Shown: positions 1-5,930 of the stretch, in pieces
How the letters are laid out: each line of letters begins with the position of its first letter
Position numbering within the stretch: position 1 is the first letter of the stretch
NCBI GenBank assembly: GCA_015487335.1
Contig: WFPZ01000247.1
Location: 1 to 5,955 of the forward strand
Reading direction: 5' to 3'
From: Paracoccaceae bacterium
GTDB taxonomy: Bacteria; Pseudomonadota; Alphaproteobacteria; Rhodobacterales; Rhodobacteraceae
DNA length: 5,955 nt
The notes under the pieces: model-generated
Seen by the model: the letters and a program-made list of their open reading frames with translations, nothing else
The model's database searches: none
Told to the model about the DNA's origin: nothing
Position numbers and translations under genes: made by a program

Positions 1-411
1 GGCAAGGATCCCTGCCAGCTCTACCAGCTCATGAAGGACGATCAGGGCAACTCGGTGGCCGAGATCTCGCTCTTTCCCTTCCCGCCCGGCCAGCCGGCGG
101 CAGCCGGGGCCACTATCGCCACGCCGCTGGAAACCCTGCTGACCGAGCAGGTCTCCATCCGCGTCGATGACGGAAAGACGCTGGCCTATCCCTTCACCTA
201 CTGCACCACCCAGGGCTGTTTCGCCCGTATAGGCCTGACCGAGGAAGACGTGACTGCCTACAAGAACGGCAAGGTTGCACGGGTGCGCATCGTGCCGCTG
301 GCCGCCCCCGATTCGGAGGTGGTCCTGGCCATGTCTCTCAAGGGCTTCACAGACGCCTTTGATGCAGTCTCGGCCTGGAATGCGGAAAACGTGCCCCCGG
401 TGCAGCAGTAA
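1..411 (+). CDS. IalB-family (invasion-associated locus B) protein, 3' part
   Basis: The open frame runs from the first base of the window to TAA at 409-411 and gives 136 residues; the start and any signal peptide lie outside the window. The visible part fits the IalB family. It has an early DPCQLYQL segment with a Cys (residue 5 of the visible part), VAEISLFP, a central TPLETLLTEQ helix or strand, and the paired-cysteine stretch YCTTQGCFAR (Cys 68 and Cys 73). It ends with a strand-rich region and a short polar tail. IalB proteins are small periplasmic or secreted proteins, named from Bartonella, where they were linked to erythrocyte invasion. In free-living alphaproteobacteria they are common and their role is mostly unknown. 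The Cys residues suggest disulfides in an oxidising compartment (inference). The gene converges on the condensing-enzyme gene with only 18 bases between them. It is intact at its 3' end. Confidence 0.85.
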   Translation, partial: GKDPCQLYQLMKDDQGNSVAEISLFPFPPGQPAAAGATIATPLETLLTEQVSIRVDDGKTLAYPFTYCTTQGCFARIGLTEEDVTAYKNGKVARVRIVPLAAPDSEVVLAMSLKGFTDAFDAVSAWNAENVPPVQQ

Positions 412-429
412 CCGGGCCGGGCCGCCCCC

Positions 430-1638
430 TCAGACGGCACGCAGTGCCAGCACTGCGTTGAAGCCGCCGAAGGCGAAGGCATTGGAGAGCACCACCTCCA
501 CCTTCGCCTCGCGCGCCTCGTTGGGCACCACGTCAAGTGCGCATTCCAGGTCGCGCTCCTGATAGCCGATGGTGGGCGCGATGATGCCGTCGCGCAGCGC
601 CATGATGCAGGCCAGAAGCTCCACCGCGCCGGTGCCGCCGATCAGGTGGCCATGCATCGACTTGGTGGAAGAGATCATCAGCGCATCCGCATGCTGGCCG
701 AAAGCGTCCGAGACGGCGGCGCATTCGGTCTTGTCATTGGCGGCGGTGCCGGTGCCGTGGGCGTTGATGTAGCCCACCTGCTCGGGGTTGATGCCCCCGT
801 CGGCCATGGCCCCGGCCATCGCCCGCGCCGCCCCCTGCCGCGAGGGCATCACGATGTCGGCGGCATCGGACGTCATGGCAAATCCCACCACCTCGGCCAG
901 CATCTCGGCGCCGCGGGCGCGGGCGTGCTCGTATTCCTCGAAGACGAAGACCGCCGCCCCCTCGCCCTGCACCATGCCGTTGCGGTTGGCCGAGAACGGG
1001 CGGCAGGCGTCCTTCGACATCACCCGCAGCCCCTCCCAGGCCTTGACCCCGCCGAAGCAGAGCATCGATTCCGAGCCCCCCGTGACCATCACCGTGGCCA
1101 TGCCGGAGCGGATCATGTGGAAGGCCTGCCCCATGGCGTGGTTCGACGAGGCGCAGGCCGTGGCCACGGTGAAGGACGGCCCCTTGAGATTGTACTCCAT
1201 CGAGACATGGCTGGCGGCGGCGTTGTTCATCAGCTTGGGCACCACGAAGGGGTGCACCCGGTTCTTGCCCGCCTCGTAGACGGCGCGGTAGTTCTCGTCC
1301 CAGGTCTGCACGCCGCCGCCGGCGGTGCCCAGCACCACCCCCGAACGCGCCGCAAGCTCACCCGAAAAGCTCAGCCCCGACTGGGCCATCGCCTCGGCCG
1401 CGGCCAGCATGGTGAACTGGGTGAACCGGTCATAGAGCGAAATCTGCTGACGGTTGAAATGCGCCTCCGGCTCGAAGCCGCGCACCTGCCCGCCGATGCG
1501 GATGGAAAGGCGCTCGACGTCGCGGATATCCAGCGGGCCGATGCCGCAGCGCCCCTCGGCCATGGCCTCCAGCGTTGCCGGAACCGAATGTCCCAGCGCG
1601 TTGATGGTGCCCGCGCCGGTGATGACCACCCGCCTCAT
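430..1638 (-). CDS. Beta-ketoacyl-ACP synthase, FabF/NodE-like (KAS II type)
   Basis: A 402-residue condensing enzyme of the thiolase fold, expected in the cytoplasm to extend an acyl chain on ACP with malonyl-ACP. The Cys-His-His triad is complete: Cys162 in TACASSNH, His294 in NAHGTGT and His331 in STKSMHGH, with the conserved Lys326. Other family marks are VVITGAG at the N-terminus, CRPFSANRNG near 212, GEGAA near 225 and the C-terminal loop SNAFAFGGFNAVLA near 385. Several stretches (KAWEGLRV, YEHARARGAEMLAEV, SDAADIVMPS, the SMHGH version of the second His motif, SNAFAFGG) match my recollection of rhizobial NodE more closely than housekeeping FabF. Length also matches NodE. Its ATG overlaps the ACP stop codon (ATGA), a sign of translational coupling, with only a weak AGG ribosome site upstream. 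It is the last gene of the probable operon. The chain length and product are not readable from sequence. A long antisense frame here is a GC shadow. Confidence 0.93.
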   Translation of the reverse strand: MRRVVITGAGTINALGHSVPATLEAMAEGRCGIGPLDIRDVERLSIRIGGQVRGFEPEAHFNRQQISLYDRFTQFTMLAAAEAMAQSGLSFSGELAARSGVVLGTAGGGVQTWDENYRAVYEAGKNRVHPFVVPKLMNNAAASHVSMEYNLKGPSFTVATACASSNHAMGQAFHMIRSGMATVMVTGGSESMLCFGGVKAWEGLRVMSKDACRPFSANRNGMVQGEGAAVFVFEEYEHARARGAEMLAEVVGFAMTSDAADIVMPSRQGAARAMAGAMADGGINPEQVGYINAHGTGTAANDKTECAAVSDAFGQHADALMISSTKSMHGHLIGGTGAVELLACIMALRDGIIAPTIGYQERDLECALDVVPNEAREAKVEVVLSNAFAFGGFNAVLALRAV

Positions 1639-1901
1639 GCGACCTGTTCTGCCACGAGCTTTTCCACCGCGCGGATGATCGCGGCCACCGACGAGATGTC
1701 GAACCCGCTGCTCTCGGGCTCGTTGGCATTGAACGGAACCTGAATGTCGAAGGTCTCCTCGATGGCGAAGATCGCCTCGACGAGCCCGAGGCTGTCGATG
1801 CCCAGATCTTCGAGGGTCTGCTCGGGGGAAACATCGGAGACATCGAGAACCGCCTGCTCGGCGATGATCGCGATTACCTTGTCCCTGACCGACTCCGCCA
1901 T
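1635..1901 (-). CDS. Specialised acyl carrier protein (NodF/AcpXL-like)
   Basis: An 88-residue acidic acyl carrier protein. Ser37 in DLGIDSLGL is the expected 4'-phosphopantetheine attachment site, in front of helix II (VEAIFAIEETFDIQVP). It carries growing acyl chains in the cytoplasm. It differs from housekeeping AcpP, which typically has ADSLDTVELVMALEEEF after the same Gly. Here the LGIDSLGL segment followed by a hydrophobic FAIEETFDIQVPFN stretch recalls NodF and AcpXL, the special ACPs for Nod-factor and lipid A long acyl chains (from memory). The start chosen is ATG at 1899-1901, which has a strong GAGGGAGG just upstream. A GTG at 1911-1913 would add four residues and has an AGGA at suitable spacing, so it cannot be excluded. 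The gene follows lpxD by about 29 bases (17 if GTG is used), and its TGA overlaps the start of the condensing-enzyme gene. It probably works with that enzyme. Confidence 0.92.
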   Translation of the reverse strand: MAESVRDKVIAIIAEQAVLDVSDVSPEQTLEDLGIDSLGLVEAIFAIEETFDIQVPFNANEPESSGFDISSVAAIIRAVEKLVAEQVA

Positions 1902-1903
1902 GG

Positions 1904-1911
1904 CCTCCCTC
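1904..1911 (-). promoter_or_regulatory. Ribosome binding site deciding the ACP start
   Basis: On the minus strand this reads GAGGGAGG, followed by CC and then ATG at 1901. The last GGAGG is very close to the ATG, but the first GAGG sits 6 bases from it, which is good spacing. This favours the ATG over the in-frame GTG at 1913, which lies directly upstream of this motif. Confidence 0.5.
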
Positions 1912-1930
1912 ACGAATTCCTGAGCGTCGT

Positions 1931-3037
1931 TTAGTCGTTATCGCCGGTCTTTGAAACAGATTTCTTCAGCCGCGCCACATCACGAAACAGCTTCGGCAGG
2001 CGGCGCAGCGCCTTGTAGCTTTCGATGTGGTTTTCCATCTTCATCGCCGGATAGCCCAGCAGGGCCCGCCCGGCGGGCACGTTGGACAGAATCTTGGTGG
2101 CGCCGCCCGCCACCACCCCGTCGCCCAGGCGGATGTTGTCGGCCACCCCCGCCTGACCGCCCAGCACCACGTTGTCGCCCAGCCGCGCCGAGCCGCCCAC
2201 CGCCACATGGGCGCACAGCAGGCAGTTGCGCCCCACCTGCACGTTGTGCCCCACCTGCACCAGCGCGTCGATCTTGGTGCCCGCGCCCACCCGAGTGGGG
2301 CGGATGGTGCCGGCATCGACGCTGGAATTGGCGCCGATCTCCACGTCGTCGCCGATCTCGACCCCGCCCAGCGAGCGGATCTTCAGCCACGGCTGGCCGC
2401 TGCCCGCCGCCGCCGTCTCCGAGCCCAGGTTCTCGCGCACCTCCTCCACGTGGGACCTTTCCGCCGTGACGAAGGAAAAGCCGTCGGCGCCGACGACCAC
2501 GCCGGAATGGGCGAAGAACCGTTTCCCGATGCGCACCCGCCGGCCGATGTGAACGCCGGGATGCAGCACCGCGTCGTCTCCGATCTCCGCGCCGGCGGCG
2601 ATCGTCACATGCGCGCCGATGCGCGCCCGCGCCCCGACCCTGACACCGGGGCCGATGACGGCGAAGGGCCCGACCTGGGCGCCCACCCCAAGCTCCGCCC
2701 CCTCGTCGACCGCCGCCAGCGGATGAATGCCCGGCCAGCCCGGCGCCTTTTCGGGCGCGTCAAAATGGGCGGTGAGCGCGGCCAAGCCGAGGCGCGGACG
2801 TTCGACGAAGATCACCGCCTCCAGCCCCAGCGCGCGCCAGTCGGCGCCGGGCCACAGGATGGCGGCGCGCGCCCGGCCCGCGGCCAGCCCCTCGCCATAG
2901 CGCGGCTCCAACGCCACGGCCAGGTCTTCCGGCCCGGCCTCGGCGGGCTCGGCCAGGCGCGAGACCTTCAGTGAAAGGTTGCCCTCGGCGGCAAAGCCCA
3001 GGGCTTGCGCGATTTGCCCGATTTCATGGCCGTTCAT
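1931..3037 (-). CDS. lpxD: UDP-3-O-(3-hydroxyacyl)glucosamine N-acyltransferase LpxD
   Basis: A 368-residue enzyme of lipid A synthesis. It transfers a 3-hydroxyacyl chain from ACP to the 2-amino group of UDP-3-O-acyl-glucosamine in the cytoplasm. Residues 1-105 form the N-terminal uridine-binding domain. From about 106 to 320 there are many hexapeptide repeats (I/V-G-x-x-x-x) of a left-handed beta helix, broken by the family loop starting at GADGFSF (183-189). His264 in VQVGHNVQVG is the expected catalytic base. The end LGYPAMKME plus a basic helix (YKALRRLPKLFRDVARLKK) is the usual acyl-binding C-terminus. The start ATG has GGAGG five bases upstream. One deviation is VDAGT at 240-244, where I expect DRG (see findings). 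The gene lies 45 bases after the transpeptidase and just before the ACP gene. The bamA, fabZ and lpxA neighbours common in other bacteria are not in the window. A long antisense frame here is a shadow. Confidence 0.96.
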   Translation of the reverse strand: MNGHEIGQIAQALGFAAEGNLSLKVSRLAEPAEAGPEDLAVALEPRYGEGLAAGRARAAILWPGADWRALGLEAVIFVERPRLGLAALTAHFDAPEKAPGWPGIHPLAAVDEGAELGVGAQVGPFAVIGPGVRVGARARIGAHVTIAAGAEIGDDAVLHPGVHIGRRVRIGKRFFAHSGVVVGADGFSFVTAERSHVEEVRENLGSETAAAGSGQPWLKIRSLGGVEIGDDVEIGANSSVDAGTIRPTRVGAGTKIDALVQVGHNVQVGRNCLLCAHVAVGGSARLGDNVVLGGQAGVADNIRLGDGVVAGGATKILSNVPAGRALLGYPAMKMENHIESYKALRRLPKLFRDVARLKKSVSKTGDND

Positions 3038-3042
3038 TCGTG

Positions 3043-3047
3043 CCTCC
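3043..3047 (-). promoter_or_regulatory. Ribosome binding site of lpxD
   Basis: The minus strand reads GGAGG, five bases before the ATG at 3037. It supports this start and lies in the 45-base gap after the transpeptidase gene. The gap has GC-rich complementarity (GGGCG-GGACG-CGCCC) but no T-run, so it does not look like a terminator. Confidence 0.6.
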
Positions 3048-3082
3048 AGCGCGGGGCGCGTCCCGCCCGTCCGGCCCCTGAT

Positions 3083-4699
3083 CTAGCTTTGAACCGCGCG
3101 CAGCACCACCCCGGCCTTTTGCAGGGCGGCGAAAACCTTGGCGTCGCGGCCATAGACGTCGCGACGGAATTCGATGTCGCCCTTGGCCGTGGTGAAGGCG
3201 GTGCGGTAGACGATATGCACCGGGATCGGGCGGACCAGATCCACCTTGGTTTCCTTGCCGGTGCGCAGGCGGGTGTGGAAGAATTCCTTCGGGTTGGCGG
3301 TCTGGCGCGACAGCAGCGTATAGGCAAACTCGAAGGGCTTCTGCAACCGGATGCAACCATGGCTGAAATCGCGTTTCTCGTAGCGGAACAATGACTTAGC
3401 CGGGGTGTCATGGAGGTAGATGTTGAAGCGGTTGGGCAGCATGAACTTGACCACCCCCAGCGCGTTGCCCTGGCTGGGCGGTTCGCGGAAGCTGAAGGGG
3501 AAGTTGGAGGCGTCATACTGCGAGAAATCCACCGCAGAGCGCGGCACCACCTGCCCGTTTCTTCCGGTCAGCTCCAGCTGGCGCACCGCGTTGGGATCCC
3601 GCTTGAGCATTGGCAGGTATTCCTTCACCGCGATCGAGCGAGGGACATACCACGACGGGTTGATCACCATGTATTCCATCTGATCGGAGAACTCGGGCGT
3701 CTTGCGATCCCAGGTGTTCTTGCCGACCACCGAGATGGTATCGTAGATCACCTTGCCGTTCTCGAACATCTTGACCCGGAAATCGGGGATGTTGACCCAG
3801 ATGTAGGGGTTGCCCCGCGGCAGGTTGAGCCAGCGCTCGCGCTCCATCGCCACGATGATCGAGGCCAGCCGCTTTTCGGGCGGGACGTTGATTTCGGTGA
3901 TTGTACCCTTGCCGGCGATTCCATCGGCGGCAAGCCCGTGGCTGAGCTGGAAGCGCTGCACCGCCGCCTTCAGCCTTGCGTCATAGCTGGCCGAGGCCGT
4001 ACGCCGCATGAAGCCCATGGCGATCAGCCGGTTGCGCAGCGCCACCACTGCCGCCCCGCTGTCGCCGGGCTGCAGCTTGTGCACCGGCACCTTCGGCCCC
4101 CAGCCGCCGCGCGCCAGAACCCGCTCCAGTTTCAGCTTGTGCTTCATCAGCCGGGCGTATTCGGCCGTTTGCGGCGGCAGCTGGCGCAGGTAGGCGGCAG
4201 GTGAGGAGCGGGTGAAATTCGCCAGCGTCACCGCCCCGTCGCGCAACGGCCGCTTGCGGGCGATCTCGCGATCCACCTTGCGGGGCTCGAGAATGCCGCT
4301 CTGGATGTCGCGGGCGTAGTGCAGGAAGAGGCGGCTGAGTTCCACCTCGATGCGCCCAAGGTCGCGCTCGGAGCGCACCGCGCGCAAATTCGCGCTCAAG
4401 AGTTCGGTGTCATAACGCCTGGCTGGAAGCCCGTGGTCGCCCGCCCCTTCCAGCGCCCGCAACAGCGCCTGCCGGCGCGCCCGTGCCTTGCCGCCGCGCC
4501 CCGTCCATACCGGTGCATAGCCGTTTTCGCGGTAGAAGCTGGCCAGTTCTCCGTCGCCGGCGGCCGCTTCGGCCACCGCCTGCATGAAGGCGCTGATGCC
4601 CGCGCGGGCCGAAAGGGGAAAGCCAAGCCAGGAGACTGCCCCGAAGGCCGAGGCCGTGGCAATGAAACGGCGGCGGGAGTTTTGAACCGGATCGGACAT
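3083..4699 (-). CDS. L,D-transpeptidase, YcbB/LdtD type, Tat-exported
   Basis: A 538-residue periplasmic enzyme expected to make 3-3 (mDap-mDap) crosslinks in peptidoglycan, a route insensitive to most penicillins. Residues 1-33 form a twin-arginine signal: SRRRFI at 8-13, a hydrophobic stretch, then ARA before Gly34. Residues about 35-200 match the scaffold region of YcbB-type enzymes (SFYRENGYAPVWTGRGG near 54-70). A peptidoglycan-binding domain follows (about 206-270, LQPGDSGAAVVALRNRL). The YkuD catalytic domain covers about 298-470, with His430 in HDTPAKSLF and the signature SHGCIR at 446-451, where Cys449 is the nucleophile. All key residues are present. The ATG at 4697-4699 was chosen because it puts the Tat motif at the N-terminus and has AGG six bases upstream. 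The frame stays open to 5050 but that extension lacks protein-like character. It is the first gene of the probable four-gene operon and is divergent from the MepK-like gene. Confidence 0.94.
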   Translation of the reverse strand: MSDPVQNSRRRFIATASAFGAVSWLGFPLSARAGISAFMQAVAEAAAGDGELASFYRENGYAPVWTGRGGKARARRQALLRALEGAGDHGLPARRYDTELLSANLRAVRSERDLGRIEVELSRLFLHYARDIQSGILEPRKVDREIARKRPLRDGAVTLANFTRSSPAAYLRQLPPQTAEYARLMKHKLKLERVLARGGWGPKVPVHKLQPGDSGAAVVALRNRLIAMGFMRRTASASYDARLKAAVQRFQLSHGLAADGIAGKGTITEINVPPEKRLASIIVAMERERWLNLPRGNPYIWVNIPDFRVKMFENGKVIYDTISVVGKNTWDRKTPEFSDQMEYMVINPSWYVPRSIAVKEYLPMLKRDPNAVRQLELTGRNGQVVPRSAVDFSQYDASNFPFSFREPPSQGNALGVVKFMLPNRFNIYLHDTPAKSLFRYEKRDFSHGCIRLQKPFEFAYTLLSRQTANPKEFFHTRLRTGKETKVDLVRPIPVHIVYRTAFTTAKGDIEFRRDVYGRDAKVFAALQKAGVVLRAVQS

Positions 4700-4732
4700 T
4701 TGGGCACCTGCTACGGTACTGACAACACCAAG

Positions 4733-4761
4733 AGAATACGTGAAAAATGGCAGAAATGCAG
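4733..4761 (-). promoter_or_regulatory. Candidate promoter of the Ldt-lpxD-ACP-KAS operon
   Basis: On the minus strand there is a -10-like TATTCT (4733-4738) and, 17 bases further upstream, a weak -35-like CTGCAT (4756-4761). The -10 lies about 34 bases before the transpeptidase ATG. The -35 match is poor, so this is a suggestion based on position and AT content. Confidence 0.25.
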
Positions 4762-4910
4762 TATCCATGAGGTCGCATCCAACATCTGCGGCAGGTGTCG
4801 CAGAGCGGCAACGGTGGAAAGGGGAACGGGCGGCGAGCAGCACGATTTCGGCCGGTTGGCAATTTTCCGCCGATTCCAATGGATTGGCCACGAAAATGGT
4901 AAAGAATCCC

Positions 4911-4940
4911 TTGGTCTCTCCAGATGAATGTGGCAATAAT
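4911..4940 (+). promoter_or_regulatory. Candidate promoter of the MepK-like gene
   Basis: TTGGTC at 4911-4916 and AATAAT at 4935-4940 are separated by 18 bases. The -10 matches the TATAAT consensus at five of six positions; the -35 keeps only TTG. It would leave a leader of roughly 75-80 bases before the ATG at 5025. Confidence 0.35.
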
Positions 4941-5024
4941 CGGGCGCGCCTGGGGATGGGGCATACAGCTACCGCGAAGATACGTGGACGCAGTTTTAAG
5001 AACGACGGGGCACTCGCAGACACC

Positions 5025-5594
5025 ATGACAAAGACCAAATCCAACGTCATGACGCGGCGCGCGCTGCTGACCGCATTCGCCGCAACGACCCTGACTGCGG
5101 CACCTGTTTACGCCAAGGTGCCGGGTTTCCTGCGTGGCGCGGGGGATGTCCGGCGCCTGCGGATGTACTCCAGCCGCACCGGGGAAAGCATCGACACGAT
5201 CTACTGGATCGAGGGTGAATACATCAAGGAAGCGCTGAAGGAGATCAACTACTTCATGCGCGACTGGCGCGAGAACAAGACGCTGGACATGGATCCGCGC
5301 AACTTCGACATCGTGGCCGCCGCCCACAACCTTCTGGAAACCAACGAGCCCTACCTGCTGCTCTCGGGCTACCGCACCGCCCGGACAAACGCCATGCTGC
5401 GGCGCCGTTCACGCCGGGTGGCCAAGAAATCCTACCACATTCGCGGCCAGGCGGCGGACCTGCGCCTCAAGTCGCGCACCGTCAGCCAGATGGCCAAGGC
5501 CGCCCTTGCCACCCGCGCCGGCGGCGTTGGCAAATACTACCGCTCAAACTTCGTGCACATGGACAGCGGACCGGTGCGCACCTGGAAGGCCTGA
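5025..5594 (+). CDS. DUF882 / YcbK (MepK-like) zinc peptidoglycan endopeptidase
   Basis: A 189-residue exported protein of the DUF882 (YcbK, peptidase M15-like) family. E. coli MepK of this family cuts 3-3 crosslinks in peptidoglycan; the same role is inferred here. The N-terminus has a twin-arginine-like signal (TRRALL at 10-15, hydrophobic core, VYA before Lys31). The mature part begins with RRLRMYSSRTGESIDTIYW, typical of the family. Then come DPRNFD near 90, SGYRT at 114-118, and the metal motif SYHIRGQAADL, in which His138 and Asp145 should bind zinc. FVHMDSG supplies His178, the third ligand, so the active site looks complete. The ATG at 5025 was chosen; an internal ATG at 5049 would also keep the signal. 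Neither has a good Shine-Dalgarno sequence, so the exact start is uncertain. The gene is divergent from the L,D-transpeptidase that would make its substrate and is followed by an intrinsic terminator. Confidence 0.92.
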   Translation: MTKTKSNVMTRRALLTAFAATTLTAAPVYAKVPGFLRGAGDVRRLRMYSSRTGESIDTIYWIEGEYIKEALKEINYFMRDWRENKTLDMDPRNFDIVAAAHNLLETNEPYLLLSGYRTARTNAMLRRRSRRVAKKSYHIRGQAADLRLKSRTVSQMAKAALATRAGGVGKYYRSNFVHMDSGPVRTWKA

Positions 5595-5694
5595 GCCGCC
5601 GGAGCAAGTCGCGAACCGGGGCCACCGGGCAAGGCTTCCGCCGGCTGGAATAAGGGCACGAAGAGAACCCGAAAAAAAATGCCATATTCCCCAG

Positions 5695-5719
5695 GGCGCC
5701 GCATTCCGGCGCCTTTTTT
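5695..5719 (+). terminator. Intrinsic terminator after the MepK-like gene
   Basis: A perfect 7-base-pair stem, GGCGCCG (5695-5701) and CGGCGCC (5707-5713), encloses the loop CATTC and is directly followed by six T (5714-5719). It lies about 100 bases after the MepK-like stop codon. An A-run at 5672-5679 lies 15 bases before the stem, too far to make it a clear terminator for the opposite strand. Confidence 0.88.
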
Positions 5720-5813
5720 CTGGCAGATGAAACGGGGAGGCCTGCGTTCGGAGTGGTGCGGAGACATCCGCCCTGCCGCGCAGGGCGCGCAGCGCAAACC
5801 GCCTGCGAGGAAA

Positions 5814-5890
<77 letters not shown>

Positions 5891-5901
5891 CTTGCCGGGG
5901 C

Positions 5902-5930
5902 TCTATAACCGGCCTGAATGCGCCCTGCAA
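5902..5930 (-). promoter_or_regulatory. Promoter of the tRNA-Arg gene
   Basis: The minus strand has TTGCAG (5925-5930), a 17-base spacer and TATAGA (5902-5907). The -10 lies 11 bases before the mature tRNA 5' end, so the transcript would have only a few leader bases, which is common for tRNA genes. Spacing and position make this the best promoter in the window. Confidence 0.5.

Larger units (their letters stand above)
4700..5024. other. Divergent intergenic region between Ldt and MepK-like genes
   Basis: This 325-base stretch separates two divergent cell-wall genes and is less GC-rich than the coding sequence around it. Open frames cross it on both strands, but they are N-terminal overhangs of the two real genes without signal-like or conserved content. 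I see candidate sigma-70-type promoters for each direction (listed separately). There is a short inverted repeat CCAAT-GG-ATTGG at 4876-4887, and two GANTC sites, at 4872-4876 and 4904-4908, which in alphaproteobacteria are CcrM methylation targets. No tRNA, obvious small RNA or terminator was recognised. Confidence 0.6.

Noticed and set aside
412..429. GC-rich GGGCC-type repeat between the convergent IalB and condensing-enzyme genes as a terminator
   Set aside because: It has no clear stem-loop with a T-run on either strand, so I cannot support a terminator there.
646..1743. 365-residue open frame on the + strand opposite the condensing-enzyme gene
   Set aside because: It is rich in His, Gly, Arg and Ala with no recognisable domain, and the opposite strand encodes a complete enzyme with all catalytic motifs. 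It is a shadow caused by high GC.
2027..2974. 315-residue open frame on the + strand opposite lpxD
   Set aside because: Composition is dominated by His, Arg, Ala, Pro and Asp with no domain; the lpxD reading on the other strand is unambiguous.
3048..3078. Possible hairpin GGGCG-GGACG-CGCCC between the transpeptidase gene and lpxD
   Set aside because: The stem is short and no T-run follows; such pairing is expected by chance at this GC content.
3410..4204. 264-residue open frame on the + strand opposite the transpeptidase gene
   Set aside because: No family motif, low-complexity composition, and the opposite strand carries the YkuD and peptidoglycan-binding domains.
4740..5024. N-terminal extension of the MepK-like protein to 284 residues
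   Set aside because: It would place the Tat-like signal near residue 105 and overlap the promoter region; the start at 5025 fits the family length and an exported protein.
4700..5050. N-terminal extension of the transpeptidase to a 655-residue protein
   Set aside because: The extension would hide the Tat signal in the interior and would run into the divergent gene; the ATG at 4699 has a ribosome site and gives a proper signal peptide.
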